Source: Anisakis pegreffii
Lineage: Eukaryota > Nematoda > Chromadorea > Rhabditida > Anisakidae
Direction of reading: 5' to 3'
Length of the DNA: 64,000 bases
Assembly (NCBI GenBank): GCA_035041965.1
Contig: JAPYMA010003014.1
Span: 186,001-250,000, forward strand
The notes below the pieces were generated by a model. It searched no databases. It saw nothing but the letters and a program-made list of their open reading frames with translations, and had not been told where the DNA came from. Below, one piece after another: positions 24,101 through 37,938 of this stretch. The translations under genes were made by a program, and so were the position numbers. The number at the start of each line of letters is the position of its first letter. Position 1 is the first letter of the stretch.

Positions 24101-25743
24101 TGAAGGAATGTCAAAAACAACAGTTCAGTTTTGTTCAATTCTCGAAAGCACTCGACTGCCTATTCTTATGGAATTCCGTGATGCGTTCTGATCCCCTCCG
24201 AATCACTTTCAGTTCAAATGCCGAAAAAATATACCGCTGTCCGCCTAAGATGAGCGTGAATAGAGTGATGAGAGTGTTGAAAAAGAATGGCATCAGTTCC
24301 ATACACAATTTATGCACATAACACAACTCAATGTTTTGATTCAGATCGTTCTTATGGTCCAGCGTGTAGTACCTGAAATCACTCGGAAATGAGTGCGAAC
24401 TCTCGAGACAATTATCAAAATTGTTCCTGATTGAGATATGTGCCGTGCATCCTTTTTCTCCGATTAATCCCCAATAACAATTGACACATACAGTAATAAC
24501 TACGCAAATAATAACACGTGACTTATGTTCAGAATCAAACCAATAATAACTGATGTAACAGATACTTTGCCATTTATGGTAATATTCATGACACAAACAA
24601 TATTTATGAATGATTCTCACTAAACACCATAATTGCATCCAATAATCGTCGTCTTTTACAACTTCCAAAGAAATCAGCAACTGACAACATTAAAAGTTTT
24701 GTTGTATTTCATAATGATGCGAGAAGTTTTCAAATAGAATCAAACTCCAAAGAAGAAATTTACCAAATGGTGAACGGCAGCGGTACGACTGCACCAAGAA
24801 ACGCGCAAACTGCCATCGCAAGCAACGGTTCAGTGGTGGCAGCTTTCTGGAATATTCATTACTATGATTAGTTGATTTTCATCTATCAACTTATTGGCAT
24901 TCCGATAGAAAACGAAAGCAAAGTGCGACACTTCAATCTATTTTTAGACTATTTACTTTACTGGCTAACGTATGGATGTCGGTGACATAGGTGTGAACTT
25001 GGGAATCAGTCGATTGCATCAACAAGCAATACTGACCTTTTTCTGACCGACTATCACCAATATAACAATCCCATTCGAGAAAACAACAAGAGTCGAAAGC
25101 AGCGGCAATAAATAACTGAAAATAGAAAATTGTTCAGGTGAACATTGCTTGCCAAGTAATAATCTGAGCAATCGATGGCGCTCAAAATTTCTAGAGGATT
25201 TCATTGATACCATATTGAAATCGTATTTGTTGGCCTTTTGAAGGTTATCGGAATGAACGAGAACAATGACCAATTGTGATATGTTGCAAATATGTCTCTG
25301 CGATGTGACCAGTAGCAAAGAGACGGTTATAAACATTAGGCGATTATTTTGAAAAAATAAATAAATTTCCAATTGGACAACCATAACTGCATGACAATCC
25401 GGGTCGTGTGCAGTGACTGATAAGTGCAAATACAGTGTCATAGGTCATTTAGTGGATTAGAGCGAAGAAAAAGCACTCTTATTCTGAATTGAGGAGACCG
25501 CAGTGGAATATGTGCAGAAGCAGAGCTGGTGCTCTAAGCGAACGTAGAAACGAACCCATAAATGGCCGTCATAAGCGTTGTATTATCCGAGTCAAAAAAC
25601 TGCAACGTACTCGCTTCAGTACACGTATTCCAATAGCCATCATAATAGAGAAGTTGGCAATTACCATCTTTGGAGCATGATTCGCTCACATCACGGCACT
25701 TCGACTGCATCCCATTGCCGTATACCTGTAGTTGTTTCAACAT
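21167..25743 (-). CDS. Rhodopsin-family neuropeptide receptor, DMSR/SPRR (FMRFamide/myosuppressin-receptor) type
   Basis: Plasma-membrane GPCR, most likely for a short amidated peptide. Eight exons join in perfect phase: 25556-25743, 25037-25115, 24764-24846, 24235-24372, 23389-23518, 22510-22715, 21560-21814, 21167-21329, giving 413 residues. The N-terminus is Cys-rich with an NTT glycosylation site. TM1 is GYLLPLLSTLVVFSNGIVIL; TM2 has LLAMAVCAFLG; TM3 ends GGQRFIAV; TM4 follows ARWCT. ECL2 and TM5 include RIVVLKLVPCVVLFLL, TM6 MLTVIIVMFLVAQLPSVV and TM7 IGVHPITFAVYMLMSRRFRR. The QRF in place of DRY, the VPC in TM5, the FLxxxxP without CWxP in TM6 and the PxxFAxY-MSR in TM7 are hallmarks of this subfamily rather than of typical class A receptors. 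The usual TM2 Asp is replaced (AVCA). Start and phases are strong; the ligand is unknown. Confidence 0.85.
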
Positions 25744-28700
25744 ACGATATAATATGCTCTAAGTGAAGAGATATGAATTAATGAATGGCTGATTTGGATT
25801 GAACAATTACACCATTATTATACCTCGCTCGGTAGACATTCGTCAATTTGTGAATTGGATAACATTGGTGATCGATAATCCAATAAGTTTGGTTATTGCA
25901 CAGATCTGATGCGAGCAACGAAGTTTGTTTATTTTGGATGTCTTACGATGAGCTGCAATTCAGTTTTGTTGAAAGATAAACAAAAACATAGCTGTTGTCA
26001 CAACTGTTCATGCCATTATATTTGCCGCAATACATCGAGCAAGAAATGGACTTGATTGAGAATGCGCAACAAAAACAAAAGAAAATTGCGAGAACTTGTC
26101 ATCGTAGTGAATGATGGATTGTCAATCGAACGATTATTTCAACAAGTGCATCGTGATGCCCACTATTGGTGGAATTTGTTTCAAATGTGCCTAGCAATTG
26201 GAAAGAAAGGGAAAACAGATTTTAATTCCACTAAACTCTTACACAATTAGTCCCCTTATGAACACTATTAGATAAATTATATGGCTGGAAAGCGGAGAAA
26301 TTTCAACAACAAGTGGAAAGCAGAGAGATTACACGCAAATCGAAACAATTTTATTCACTTACTTCAATAATTGTATTAAACCTAGTCGAATTATTTCATA
26401 TTTGCTACTGTAATCATTTGTGGACCTCAATATAAATTGCTTATGTTCGTTACGTTCACTGCACAAATCACTTATCGTCATTCACACATATTGTTTACGA
26501 AAATTACATTCACAAGCAATAATCACTTAAGTTACACGTCGCACTTCTCACATATCACCACATACACACACAATCACCAATATTAATTCCACTTTAGTAA
26601 TTAAACATCTCGCGTTCAGCCGGAGACCTTCTAAAAGCATTTGATCGAATTAGTGAACGCGTTCGTAACCCTTATCAGCATTTCACCGACACCTTCGTAG
26701 ATTCTTTCTAGCCTACGCAGATTAATATCTACAATCTTTTGAAGCATTCCGCTAGATTGAATCGCCATCTGGGCGTCGTGAAGCTATGTTCAAGGATCAT
26801 CTCAAAACGAATCCAAAGCCATCAATAGTGAGCCGAAAGACATGAACAGAGAACCAGTGAATGCTGATGCTGCTATCATCATCGACTACTAATCTACAGA
26901 ACACAGAATCGCTACGAATTGATCGCTACTCATCATCGCCCCGTCACGTCAATTAACTATCCTGAAATAAGCAATAAGGCGTACCAGCAACTACTCTTCT
27001 CAACTTAGTCGCATTTTACCGACACTTGCACATATGCATGCGAGGACACAATTTTCGTTGCATTTCTTTAATCGTAATTCGAATTTAACACTGTCGTACC
27101 TATCTCTACCATCCGGAAACAAGCGCATCTTAGATCAGCCAAGAACTTGAATGACACCACCTCCGATGCGTTGGCTGAATGATATCCAAGATGTCGATGA
27201 CAGATAATTTTACAAAAGCAAACGGTCAGAGCTGTGCTTGTGTCCAGGCGATAAGCTCACCGAAAAGTTGCTGTGGAAATGAACTAACTCATAACAGTAC
27301 AGAGACGTGACAAGATTTTGAAAGCGGAGCTTGTTCATGCCAACGTTTAGCAATGTCAGTCTACGTTTTTGCGTTTATTGCGTTTCAAGTGGCAAGTGAT
27401 AAAAAGAAAAATTTATCGTTATTTGTATGATTCGGAGCGCTTCTCGATAGGAATTCTTTCCACTGATTTTTGCACGGTAATACTTCCGATTAATGAACAC
27501 ATCAGTGATGGTAGCAGTACGATTATCCATAATGAAAAGATTGCAGCCCTTAAGTTGGCCAGTTTTCGGAAACACTTCCGGTACAGATGAACCAAGAGTG
27601 TAATCATAGAATCAAGACTCCCCTCGTAAGCGTTCTGAAGGAAGAGCCAATATTCGTTGTTGCCTTGTATAGTTAAATATGCAATTAAGTTGAAGTTTTA
27701 TTTCGGCTATTCCGTACTCAATTCTGATTATTAAGAAGTTGCATCAAACTATGAAATAAGAGATCAAAAATGAACTCAATCGGAAGCAAGCAAAAACGCA
27801 AAGCATTTGTATCCAATTGAAAAATCTGCTGATTTAGACAGAAAAATGTTCGTTGCAAACAACACACGCTACAGATTTGCAGCGATGACTTGCTTAAACA
27901 CAAACAAGAGAATACGATCACTTGCATTATAAATTTTAAAATCATCGATGAATGATTCAATTAACTGATTGAAACATCTCACTTTCAGCAGCATTCAAAA
28001 GCAGCCGGCAAAAACTAAGTGTATTTTAGCAGCCTATCTATCCGCTTGGCGATGAAGAAGATCATTAATAAATTTCGTTCTCGTTTTGCAATTTTCGAAG
28101 AAGCTTGATTGGATCTGATGAACTGCACACTCAGTATCGACGCATTCACCGAGACTTTCGTCGGTTGATGAGTAATCGTTTTCATTCGTATTTTTTGAGG
28201 TATTAGTTGACGGACGGACACTTCATAGTGAGAATGAATTGCACCTGAGATTATTTTCGGAATAAATGATGACAAATCAAAAAGGTGAGATGATCGACGA
28301 TCAGCAACTGACAAGCACCAGACAGGTCGTCGTTTCGTTTTCTACCATCACAACTAGTCAATCATATAAAATTATGATTGACCGCTTACAGTGAAAAACG
28401 ATTATTATTTTTCTGCGGTGAGTTCAAACTTTATCAGTATCCAGCATGGCTTCAAAAAAACATTTCAATGCCGAAATGATAGACAGGAATTTCTCAAGTT
28501 TCAAAATTTCTTTCTCACTCCCACAATAGCCGGAAGTGATGTTCCATCCACATTCAGTAATGCATAGCTCTGAAATAGACAACAAGTTTACGAGTTTTGG
28601 ATTATGTTCAGGGTGTATATGCTTCCACAGTTTCATTTGATCAGTTCCGCTTGCTCCCTGATCGATGTTCTCTAATATTCCTTACTTAGCCAGTCCAGTT

Positions 28701-29054
28701 TCCGATATTAAAAACACTTCCGATTAGTAAGGAAATCTTTTCAATACTTATGTCATTCTAATGATTTAGCTCACTCAGTGAAGAATATCCGAAAATACTT
28801 CATCATTTCAAATTCATCACATGACTGAACACAATTTACGTGCAGTGTTGTATCGAAACCAGGGTTTGTAAGATGCCGACGGTTTTTCAATCCCGGGATA
28901 GGAACTAAACCCTGCGCTTATCGATCGATCTCAGGATAACCTCGGGAGAATGAGGATCATGTTCAATCATGATCCTCGGGAGAATGAGGATCATGTTCTG
29001 AGACGAATCACTTACCATCGATCAGATGGACTCAGAGTCATCAGCGTGCTTTTT
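25744..29054. other. Start of a long gene-poor region
   Basis: No supported gene. A minus-strand frame at about 27430-27600 contains a hydrophobic stretch (AAIFSLWIIVLLPSLMCSLI) with Trp and Pro placed as in a TM4 helix, but no partner exons were found. A 25-base direct repeat beginning cctcgggagaatgagg occurs at 28940 and again at 28974, with aggatcatg and catgatcct forming a small palindrome between. Confidence 0.5.
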
Positions 29055-29597
29055 AACTGGAATATGTAAATGCGGTTAGTTGATGGCAAAACTCTTCATT
29101 CTCCTATTTTCTGAGTATCGTCAGCTCGTCCAGGCCTAACAGGGTTTTCGTTCTTTTCCTTGCTGTTACAATCACTCTCATGGCTTTTATCATCAAAAGT
29201 GTTCTCTTTTGGTGATTTCTCATTCATTTCATTCAACAGTTGAAGTCAAATTCTCATTCTATCAAATACACTCTGTAATTCATCATTTGACTGTCGAACG
29301 TTGATGAGCAACAATATTCGATTGCTGTATTGTTGATTTCGGCTGTCAACATTCGTCAACGTATGCAGTAAATAGTATATGCTATAGAATAAGAAATTGA
29401 TTCGAATTGTGAAGTGAAATGAAACGAAGTGAATGAGAAGAACCCATCAAGAGAACAATATTCGCATGAAATAGCTATGAGAGTGAATAGAACGCGTCTG
29501 AAAAGAATGAGAATCCACCTGAATCAGTTTGAAATGAGCGTATCATAGACAATAGGTTTTCGTGCAATCATAATCGATTCATGCAATCATGAGCAAA
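29055..29597. repeat. Dispersed repeat, copy 3 of 3
   Basis: Diverged copy of the repeat at 7979-8545 and 14907-15472, in the same orientation, 14 kb from the nearest other copy. Shared blocks include aatgcggttagttgat and cattttgaatgagc-like spacing around gaatgagaatccac. It shows that the element moves independently of the glycosyltransferase locus. Confidence 0.75.
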
Positions 29598-32500
29598 AAA
29601 ATAGTCATTGCAATGAAGAGGACAGTAGATGCAAAATATAATAGGTCCATGACGATCGCGATAATGTGACACGACTAAATAATCCTATATTATAACAAGG
29701 AAGTATTTTAAAAACTTTGGGAGAGTATTCCATTTGAAGAGCATTACAAATGAAATATGCGTTGCTGACGATGAGGATTTATGCACGCCTCTGGTCGTAA
29801 TAACTTTCCGTTGAGACTAAACTGTTGATCAGTGAATTTAGAGGATGTTTGCTAGCGAATCATCTAAAAGATGTGAATGCTCGAAATTTGGGAGTGGCCA
29901 GCTTTTCGGAATACAACTGACAATAATCCAAGAAGGTTCATGGAATGAAGCGAAATTCATGTAAACTTTGGTTTCAAGTCAATTTTGTGGAGCTGTTTAA
30001 TTGTTGATCAAAAATCATAAGTAATGGAGTCTTTCATTTGCATAGTTTACTATCACCTGATCACTATCAACACGAATTAAATGAAAAAGCGCATAGTTGT
30101 TTGGTTACGCGAAGCGGTGATGTACTGAAAAATATGTAATCCTAAGCTCTTCCAGCAAAAGTCGCTCGTTTCAAAGTTTTTGAGCAACCGTTTAGAACCG
30201 AATCAATCAGGTATTGCTGCTATTCTGGTGAATATGAATTCTCTCAAGAGTTTTCTGCAACACACTTTGTTAGGCATTCATCAATTCGAACTCTCAACAA
30301 AAGCGCACCAGCAGATTTACTAATCGGCACACATCAATTACTGAAATTGGCTTAGTTTCTGAGTTTTTTTCTGCTTTATGAAATAAAGAGCACGGGACAT
30401 TTCCAACGAGTCTTCTGTGTCAATGAGCATTTTTTGCACTGACTGAATTATTTTTTCACCAATTATTTTGGTGAATTATTTTCTACTGACTGAATTATTT
30501 TTGCATCAAGCAATGAAATGTTTTTCTAGCGACAATACGCTGACAAACAAACCAGTGATAGGTAGTTCATCGAGAGCATCAACAAACTTTTGAGGCAGCA
30601 ATGAAATCAATCAGAGGGATTATTCATTCGATGGCAATCGTGAAATTCATTCTTAGTGCCAACCTATTCAATCCAAACACTGTTCTGAAGGGAAGCGAAT
30701 ACTTGCAGCACATTTCAATGTTAGTTGAATGCTATTGAATGTTTCGAGCTGATTGAATTAGCGGAGGTAAGAATGTGATCATTTGTGGTAGCAGTAAACA
30801 AATAGCGTGACACAATATCATAATCATATAATTTCCGTTAAACGAAATTCACTAGATGGTTGTTCGATCTCATTCACAAATCTTCTTTGAGCATTTTCGG
30901 TCGAATTGTCGAGCTCAAGACTTTAGAAAGTTGGCAAAAACATGTACTGCAACCATAACAGAATGGAACAGTATTCCTCTTACTATTAGTTGGCAATATT
31001 CGTGCTGGAATGGATGTAATTAAACGCTATATTCAATTTATCAATTCAACAACAGCAACAAAATTGAGTTAATCGAGCAAATAATCCATGGGTGCTCATT
31101 TTGTTGAGTAAATGAATGAATGAAAGGAATGAATGAGAAATGTGCCTTCAAAATTAATCCGTCGAATCATCGTAATACAGCTGGTGAGGTGGCAATCTCA
31201 TAGTGAGTGACAGTTTTTTGCAATTCAATTAAATTTTCCTTGGCATTTCTGAACTCTCCAAGGGCACAACGGCATGCTTCCATAATTGGTATCACTCAAG
31301 AAATTCTCGAACATTAAGCAGATGCTGACGAAAGAATTGAATTTTCTTTCAGCAGCTTTGTGATGCTTTGCGATTTGACAATTGCATTTTTTTGCGGTTT
31401 TTTCTTTTCAAATAGTGCGCGAATGACTCAAACGTTATTCAATTTCGCGACTCGTTTATTAGGCAAACTCGTTTACACGAATGTGGCGGCGCACATTTGC
31501 AGTGGTCAGCCAAAAGCGCACTATTCACTATTCTGCTATTAGGAGAGCTATTTTTTCTTTCATCGCTAACGCGATAGCTCGCTTCTTTCTTCGTACAGCT
31601 GAAATTTCCAACGATAATTTCCTCTGTAATAGAAATAATAGTTTTTGACGGTACCACCTAGTGATAACTTGTGCTGTTTCCTTTCGTTAGCGAGCTCTTA
31701 GAAGTCACTCTTCAGCATTCCGCCTTCACCCACAGGGGAATGCTTGCTTAGTCTTCTCAGTATTAATAAGGCAGTTAAAATTTAAAGCATTTCTATCGTT
31801 ACTCAATTGTGTCTGATGTGAGGCAATTTTTGTTTGAATCGTTATCATCTAGTTTGTATGCAGACTTTAGTGCTAGTTGTTTTTTGAATTCTTGCAACGG
31901 TCATCAATTAGTCGGATACAAATCAAATCAAAAAGAAAATATTTCGATATATCAGATCCATTTGAAATTACTTGCGATGTATTAGACGAACAACATTTCA
32001 AAACGCAACCAATCAAAATTAACATTTGCTGTTCGAGATTGATTGAAAAACTGACTCAAACAGCAGCTCAAACATTTTATGGACAACCGTTTCATTCCTT
32101 CCTTCATTAGTGAAAATTTATGTTGAAATTGTTCAGTGGCAACTCTTAAGGATACTGTGGAAATATTTTGTTCATTAAACAAAATCAACCGCATTTTGAG
32201 ATAGTATCGTCCATATGACGAATAAATGGATAAACGTTGTGGTGCCAGCTGATAGTGAGTATTGTTCGTGGTGAGAACGAGCAATATTTCATGTGCGATT
32301 GGTTGTTCTACCAGAAATGATGCATGATGGGCATGCAGCTAGTCAGAATTGCAAATTGATGTTCTAAAATTATTGTTCTCCTAGAAAACACATTAAACCA
32401 TGATCCAACAGCAAAATTTATCACTTCATAAGTGGAACAAGTGAGAATTCCACAGTTTTGTCCATCTGTCTTGTTAGTTATTTCTGGTATCCTGGATTTG

Positions 32501-33899
32501 TATCAACACCTCAACATTACTCCATTAATATTCATTTCACACTAATCGTTTTGTGTGAATAGATTATCGCAAAACAACATTGATTAACGAGTAGCTACAG
32601 AATTAGGATGGTAGTTTTTGACCTCGGAACTTCAGTAAAACAGTCCTACAAAGAAGAGGAAACCCAAAATTTAACACCATCGCAATTTTGAAACAACTCA
32701 CGATTATTCGGTAGGCACATTGATAAAAGAACTGAAATAATCGTGATTCTCAAGGAAGCGATCACGATGAGAGTACAACTCGATTTATCTTGTCATATGA
32801 ATTAAGAAGATTTTAGAATTGGACCTGAATGAAGCAACAAATAGGCATTTTTGAATGCTCTGTTTCAGCTTGTCTACAGTATACATGCATATATGTATTG
32901 AGTCAGTTCTCTTTGAGGAGTTTGTATGTTTTGATCATATTCTGATCAAAAATCGCTGTTTACCTCATAAAGCAATCACGATCATTGCTAAACTAATTAA
33001 TCGTTGTACTCATGACAAGAATCACTTGACAACAGACAATAGCGCATTTCAAATCTCATCCAATAGCACTTGAGAAAACAAGATAAGCAAAATGCACACA
33101 GTCGATTCGACGTACTGTTTCTGTGCTACTGAATGCTAACAAGGAATGCATTAATTGAACCAGTGAAATTCTGATGCACTCAAAAAACCAAAACATTCAC
33201 CTCATAGATATTCGCATCAAAAAAATTCGATTCAAGGAACGAAACGAAAAAGAAGAAACGTTCAGAACGCAGAACATCCAAGACGAATGACAGAAAAAAT
33301 GACTGATAGTTCTTTGTAAGCTCACAATCAGCGTACGTCTTCGACGAACACGATGATAAAACTGAGTGCAATTTGACAAATGCTGAGTGAACTCATAGAA
33401 CGTCAATTTCATCAACACAAGACATCTATGGTGCGATTGGGGTGCATTTGAGAAATATATGACGAAGATGTAATTAAAAGAGGTAGATGGACTTAAGATG
33501 GATCATTTAAATAATTCAAACACATGCGATATTCAGCATCGCACTTAGCAATAGGCTGCAAGTGCATTTATGCTCTAGACATATGAGATATCAGCAAATC
33601 TTTCAAGAATACTTTAATTAAATCCGCATTCTTCCACAATATTGTTCAGAAACGAGCACAAAAATAGAAACTAAACGATAACATGTGCACATTAATCGTA
33701 TTAACACTACCAAGTGCAAGTTTCTGTCGAATCGCTGCTGCTGCTACTTGACATTTCGCCTGAGATTATTCATTTTCTTATGTGTGAACAACACATTGCA
33801 AAATGATTCTGTTGAAAGTGATACTTATAAACGATAATAGCACTCAAAGAGAGCACTAGTTATGATTAATATCCGAAAAAATAATAATGGTAGTAAATA
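29598..33899. other. Gene-poor AT-rich region
   Basis: No supported exon on either strand. Open frames are short and without recognisable motifs. A small hairpin with arms gcattcc and ggaatgc lies at about 31709-31742, and one simple direct repeat (ctgactgaattattttt) lies near 30440-30500. Confidence 0.5.
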
Positions 33900-33981
33900 A
33901 TAATTATAGTGATGATAATAACAGCAACGATAATAATAATACTTTCATTAGTACTAATAATAAATAATAGCAATAACGATT

Positions 33982-34014
<33 letters not shown>

Positions 34015-34060
34015 GTACAGCAATTATTATTATCATTATTATTATGATTAGTAATGCCAT
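33890..34060. repeat. ATA/ATT trinucleotide microsatellite
   Basis: Runs of (ata)n and (att)n with scattered interruptions, the longest pure run being around 33985-34013. The tract gives spurious poly-Ile, poly-Leu and poly-Asn frames on both strands. Confidence 0.9.
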
Positions 34061-34672
34061 TACTACCACTCTCATTATGCTGGGTAGATTGTAACGATTT
34101 TGGGAATTGCAGTTCATTGATTGAGTTTTAAACCAAAAATTTTTGACACAGTTCGTAATGAGTATAATTTCTACAATTTCAGGGAGTATCTGCGTGTATA
34201 ATCATCTCAAAAACACTTCGAGCAGAAGTAAAACTCGGTGAAATGCTGTCAGCAATGGTCATTGTTGTGCGCTGAACTCAACTCAACAATTCAATGAAAA
34301 CGGAATGAATGAATTCATAAACGAATATCAAATTGCACTGTGAGTAAATTTCGTTAGAACTAACGTTTGATTGTGACTCTGCATGCATTGCCGATAATTT
34401 TACGCTTATTATATTATAATACGCAGTGCGATGAGTTTTTTTTGGATACGAAATTGTCACAGCCGTCACTGACTGTACGTTCATTTGCATATGTAATGTG
34501 GAAACATTTTTACTTACATTTGCAAATTCAAGCGTTCGTACTACGATGTGTTTGCAGCGAGAGAAATGGGGAACGCAGCTTACGCTACGAGTATGTTTGT
34601 GCACGTACTCGTTAAGAATCTGAAGTTTCACTTTTTGGTCGTTTCACTTATTATTAGTTGACATTCTAAAAA

Positions 34673-34775
34673 AAGATACCTTTCAAATGTAAAAAAGGTC
34701 AATGTAAAAGATACCTTTCAAATGCAAAAGATACCTTTCAAATGTAAAAAAGGTCAATGTAAAAGATACCTTTCA
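34673..34775. repeat. Short tandem repeats of a gataccttt unit
   Basis: The block aagatacctttcaaatg recurs four times in about 100 bases, separated by aaaaaggtcaatgta spacers in an alternating pattern. It has no coding meaning that I can see. Confidence 0.85.
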
Positions 34776-37462
34776 AAAAAAAGAAGGAAGCACTTCGTTC
34801 GATTCGAATGTAAAAGAATGGTGATAAACACATAATGTAATCAATCTCTTCACGTCTTCGCTATCCAGATTCATTTAAGTGAATACGTGACAAATAACCT
34901 GTGTGCTCTCATGTTCATTTATTCATGGTAGCATCATCAAGAAATTTGACATACATCCACGAGAGACACTCACGCAAATGCATAAATTTTGAAGTCGCAA
35001 CTGGATGATGACATTTTACTGATGGTCAGTATCAATTATTTCAGCTGAACGTATTTCGATGGACGCCACAACCTGCGATCAACTAAAAACCATTGTTTCT
35101 GTTGCTTCTTCAACGCACATACTGTTCCGCACATTGAATGCTTCAGATTGAATGCATTAGATCGCTTCTTATTATCAATTGTGAAAAAAATTATCGTCTT
35201 TCAGCGAGTTTATGCCAAATCAATTGATTCCTATGCTTGTGCGCAAGCTTATGAATTTTTGCAGCGTATTGAATTAGACTGAGAAATTAATGAAATCTAA
35301 TGATGAACAACGATCGAATGCAGTCAGTCAATCATCGCATGCACTCCGAATGAAAACTGCTTGAAGAAAACATTTCTCAAAGACTCAACCGTAAACGCAC
35401 TTCAATCAAATCAATCGCTTTTTCCGCAGAGCGATCGTATAAGCGTTTCGTTTATCTGCGACTGATCCACATATTAGTGCTTAATAGTGATGAAACGCTA
35501 CAATCAAATTCCGTGAAGTGCGATCAATATGAATTTCTTATCAACTGAATGTTAAAATCTCACTGCCAATCAGCAATGAGATTATCGTTTAAGATGATTA
35601 GACGGTGTAGACGATATGATAATTATTTTATATGATAATGTAATCGGATCTTTCGTAAGAAACTAAACAAAATTCGGGTTGCGTTGAAGCGCAGTTAGAA
35701 ACAGTTGTGTAATAATCACATACGATATGATATGTTCAAATATTTGTAGCCGCAGAATGTTATGAAGCTGAATAGAGCGAACAAGTTGAAGACGCCAAAG
35801 CCAAATCGTCAAGTCTGATCACCGACTCCTCTTTACGGTACGTCCGGCTGAATGTTTTGATAGTGTTTGGAAAGAATGACAGAGTCAATTACTGATAAGA
35901 GAGAGTCTGAAGACTTGTAATGATAAGCTGTACTGTGAACTGCTGCTGTTGCTGATTGAGTGAATGAATACATTCAAGTAGAATTTTTGAATGAGGCACT
36001 TCAAAAGAATCACTTCATGCATGAAGCAAATCACTCATCGAATAAACTAAGCACACACCCACCACTCATGAATATTTCATTTATTTAATTTACGGAAAAT
36101 TTTTGAAGAAGTACGATTGATTACGTTTTCACTTGTCATTCGTTTTTTTACTTTTTACTATCACTTACTGTGTGCTTCGATTGTCTATATTCAGTTTTAA
36201 TCTTCTTCAATCTTTAGTTAGTTCTTCTTTGCGAGAAAATGTGCGAGAACAAAAAAACAAAACAAAACGTCGGCTAGAATTCATGAAAAATGATTCGCCT
36301 TCATTATATTTCGCTAACAATTTTTTGTCAACGAAATCTTTGAGTGCTGAAAATGGTCATAAATATTCAGTTCGCACACGAAAAGAGCAACACAACACTG
36401 AACTGCTCTAGGTGAGTACGAGTCAGAAATTTGCTTTCGAAACTCAATTTCATTTTTCTAAACGAGCTGCTGCGTGAATTCCTTTGCGTAAGTGTCCCTA
36501 AGACATTAACATTTATGTGTTAGTATTCATCGCTATTAACTAAACATAATCACCATGCGATATTCTTGTTGCTGAACTAATTTCCGAAAATTGCTCATTG
36601 TTAGAACAACAATATTGTTGTTAGCAGTTGGCATATGGTATTTATTGTTAGATGTAGTCATCGAAACAATGTATTGTTAGATGTAGTCATGTGTTAGACG
36701 ATTGAATGTTTCAATAACCGTTGTCAACGAATTCAGCGACCATGGAACAGAGGAAATGACGACAGTGACCATAAAAAACAAATGTATTCAACGAAGAAGC
36801 TGATGAGATCCTGTCGATGTGCCTATTCACATCGATCTCCGGTGATTTAGCGTCCATTTAAAAAGGGCATCTTCAGACAACCATCGATCGCAGTGAATTG
36901 ATTCGTATAAAATCGGAACATAATTTCCTCCACGAAGTTGATGAGCATCAATAAGCAGCTTAAAGCAATAAACAATGCCACAATCTGCTCAGTTGAGATG
37001 AGTGAAAAGCTGAAAAAGCGTAATTTCCTCGAGGAGTTAGTTGATGATGTTGACGAGCATTGACATGAGCATTCGTTAGCTTATCATTGTGAAATTCTAG
37101 CTTGTGCGTTCCCCTGTGAAGTTGAAAAATCTTTTGAATCTGCAAAAGGTTTACAAGTGCAATAAGACAGATCATTCGAAAAGACAATCAAATGCAACAA
37201 CCTGAGCAGGTTTACATGCGTACACACAAACTTTTTGGTGCTTCAAAATTCATTGTTCTTTCATAAGGTTAATGGTTCTTCAATCGTTTATCTGCGACAA
37301 GCACACAGCATTAACGACGAATTTGCATGCTGCTGCTGCTGAAAACGACTTCGATTTGGATAAATTGACAATGAAATTTCATGACTGAGCACAGTCAATC
37401 AAAACTTTTGTGAATTAGCAAAACTTCATTCGATATGCGATGTATCGCAAGCATACATCGCA
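34776..37462. other. Gene-poor region
   Basis: No supported gene. A plus-strand frame at about 36133-36411 starts with a hydrophobic signal-like stretch and ends at a consensus donor (ctag|gtgagt, 36411), but its own stop codon is the last codon before the donor. It could be a leader or non-coding exon, or chance. Confidence 0.4.
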
Positions 37463-37938
37463 TTAATATCGCAAGCAAAAACTCAGCTTTGAGAACGTGC
37501 GAGATTGCTTTAATGAACTGCTCATTAGTATTCATTCTCGACTTGCTTCAAATTTTGTGGTAAGAGAAAAGGATCGAATTCTCAAGAAATGAACAAACAT
37601 GTTGTGATAAATAGACACGGTGTATATGTGCGTGCATGCATATTTTTTGAAGAATTATTGAATATCCAAGTATCAATCAAATAAATAATCATAACTCTAC
37701 TAAAATGAATATTACGCCGATCGCTCACAATGATTGATAAAACAACCACTCGATGTCCAAGTAATCCAGGTACTGAATATCCACTGTATGCGGTCATATG
37801 ATTGGAAAGGAACGTTTTTTTTCACAGTTTTCTTTATCAACAATTAATATCGCAAGCAAAAACTCAGCTTTGAGAACATGCGAGATTGCTTTAATGAACT
37901 GCTCATTAGTATTCATTCTCGACTTGTTTCAAATTTTT
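37463..37938. repeat. Direct duplication of about 95 bases (37463-37558 and 37843-37938)
   Basis: The two blocks, each beginning ttaatatcgcaagc and including cagctttgagaac, differ at only a few positions over about 95 bases and are separated by about 285 bases of unrelated sequence. The high identity points to a recent local copy. Confidence 0.85.

Noticed and set aside
24135..24680. 181-codon minus-strand open frame as a complete protein
   Set aside because: Only 24235-24372 is exon (TM3 of the receptor); the rest is flanking intron that happens to be open.
33866..34117. Poly-Ile/Leu membrane-like protein
   Set aside because: Produced entirely by the trinucleotide microsatellite.
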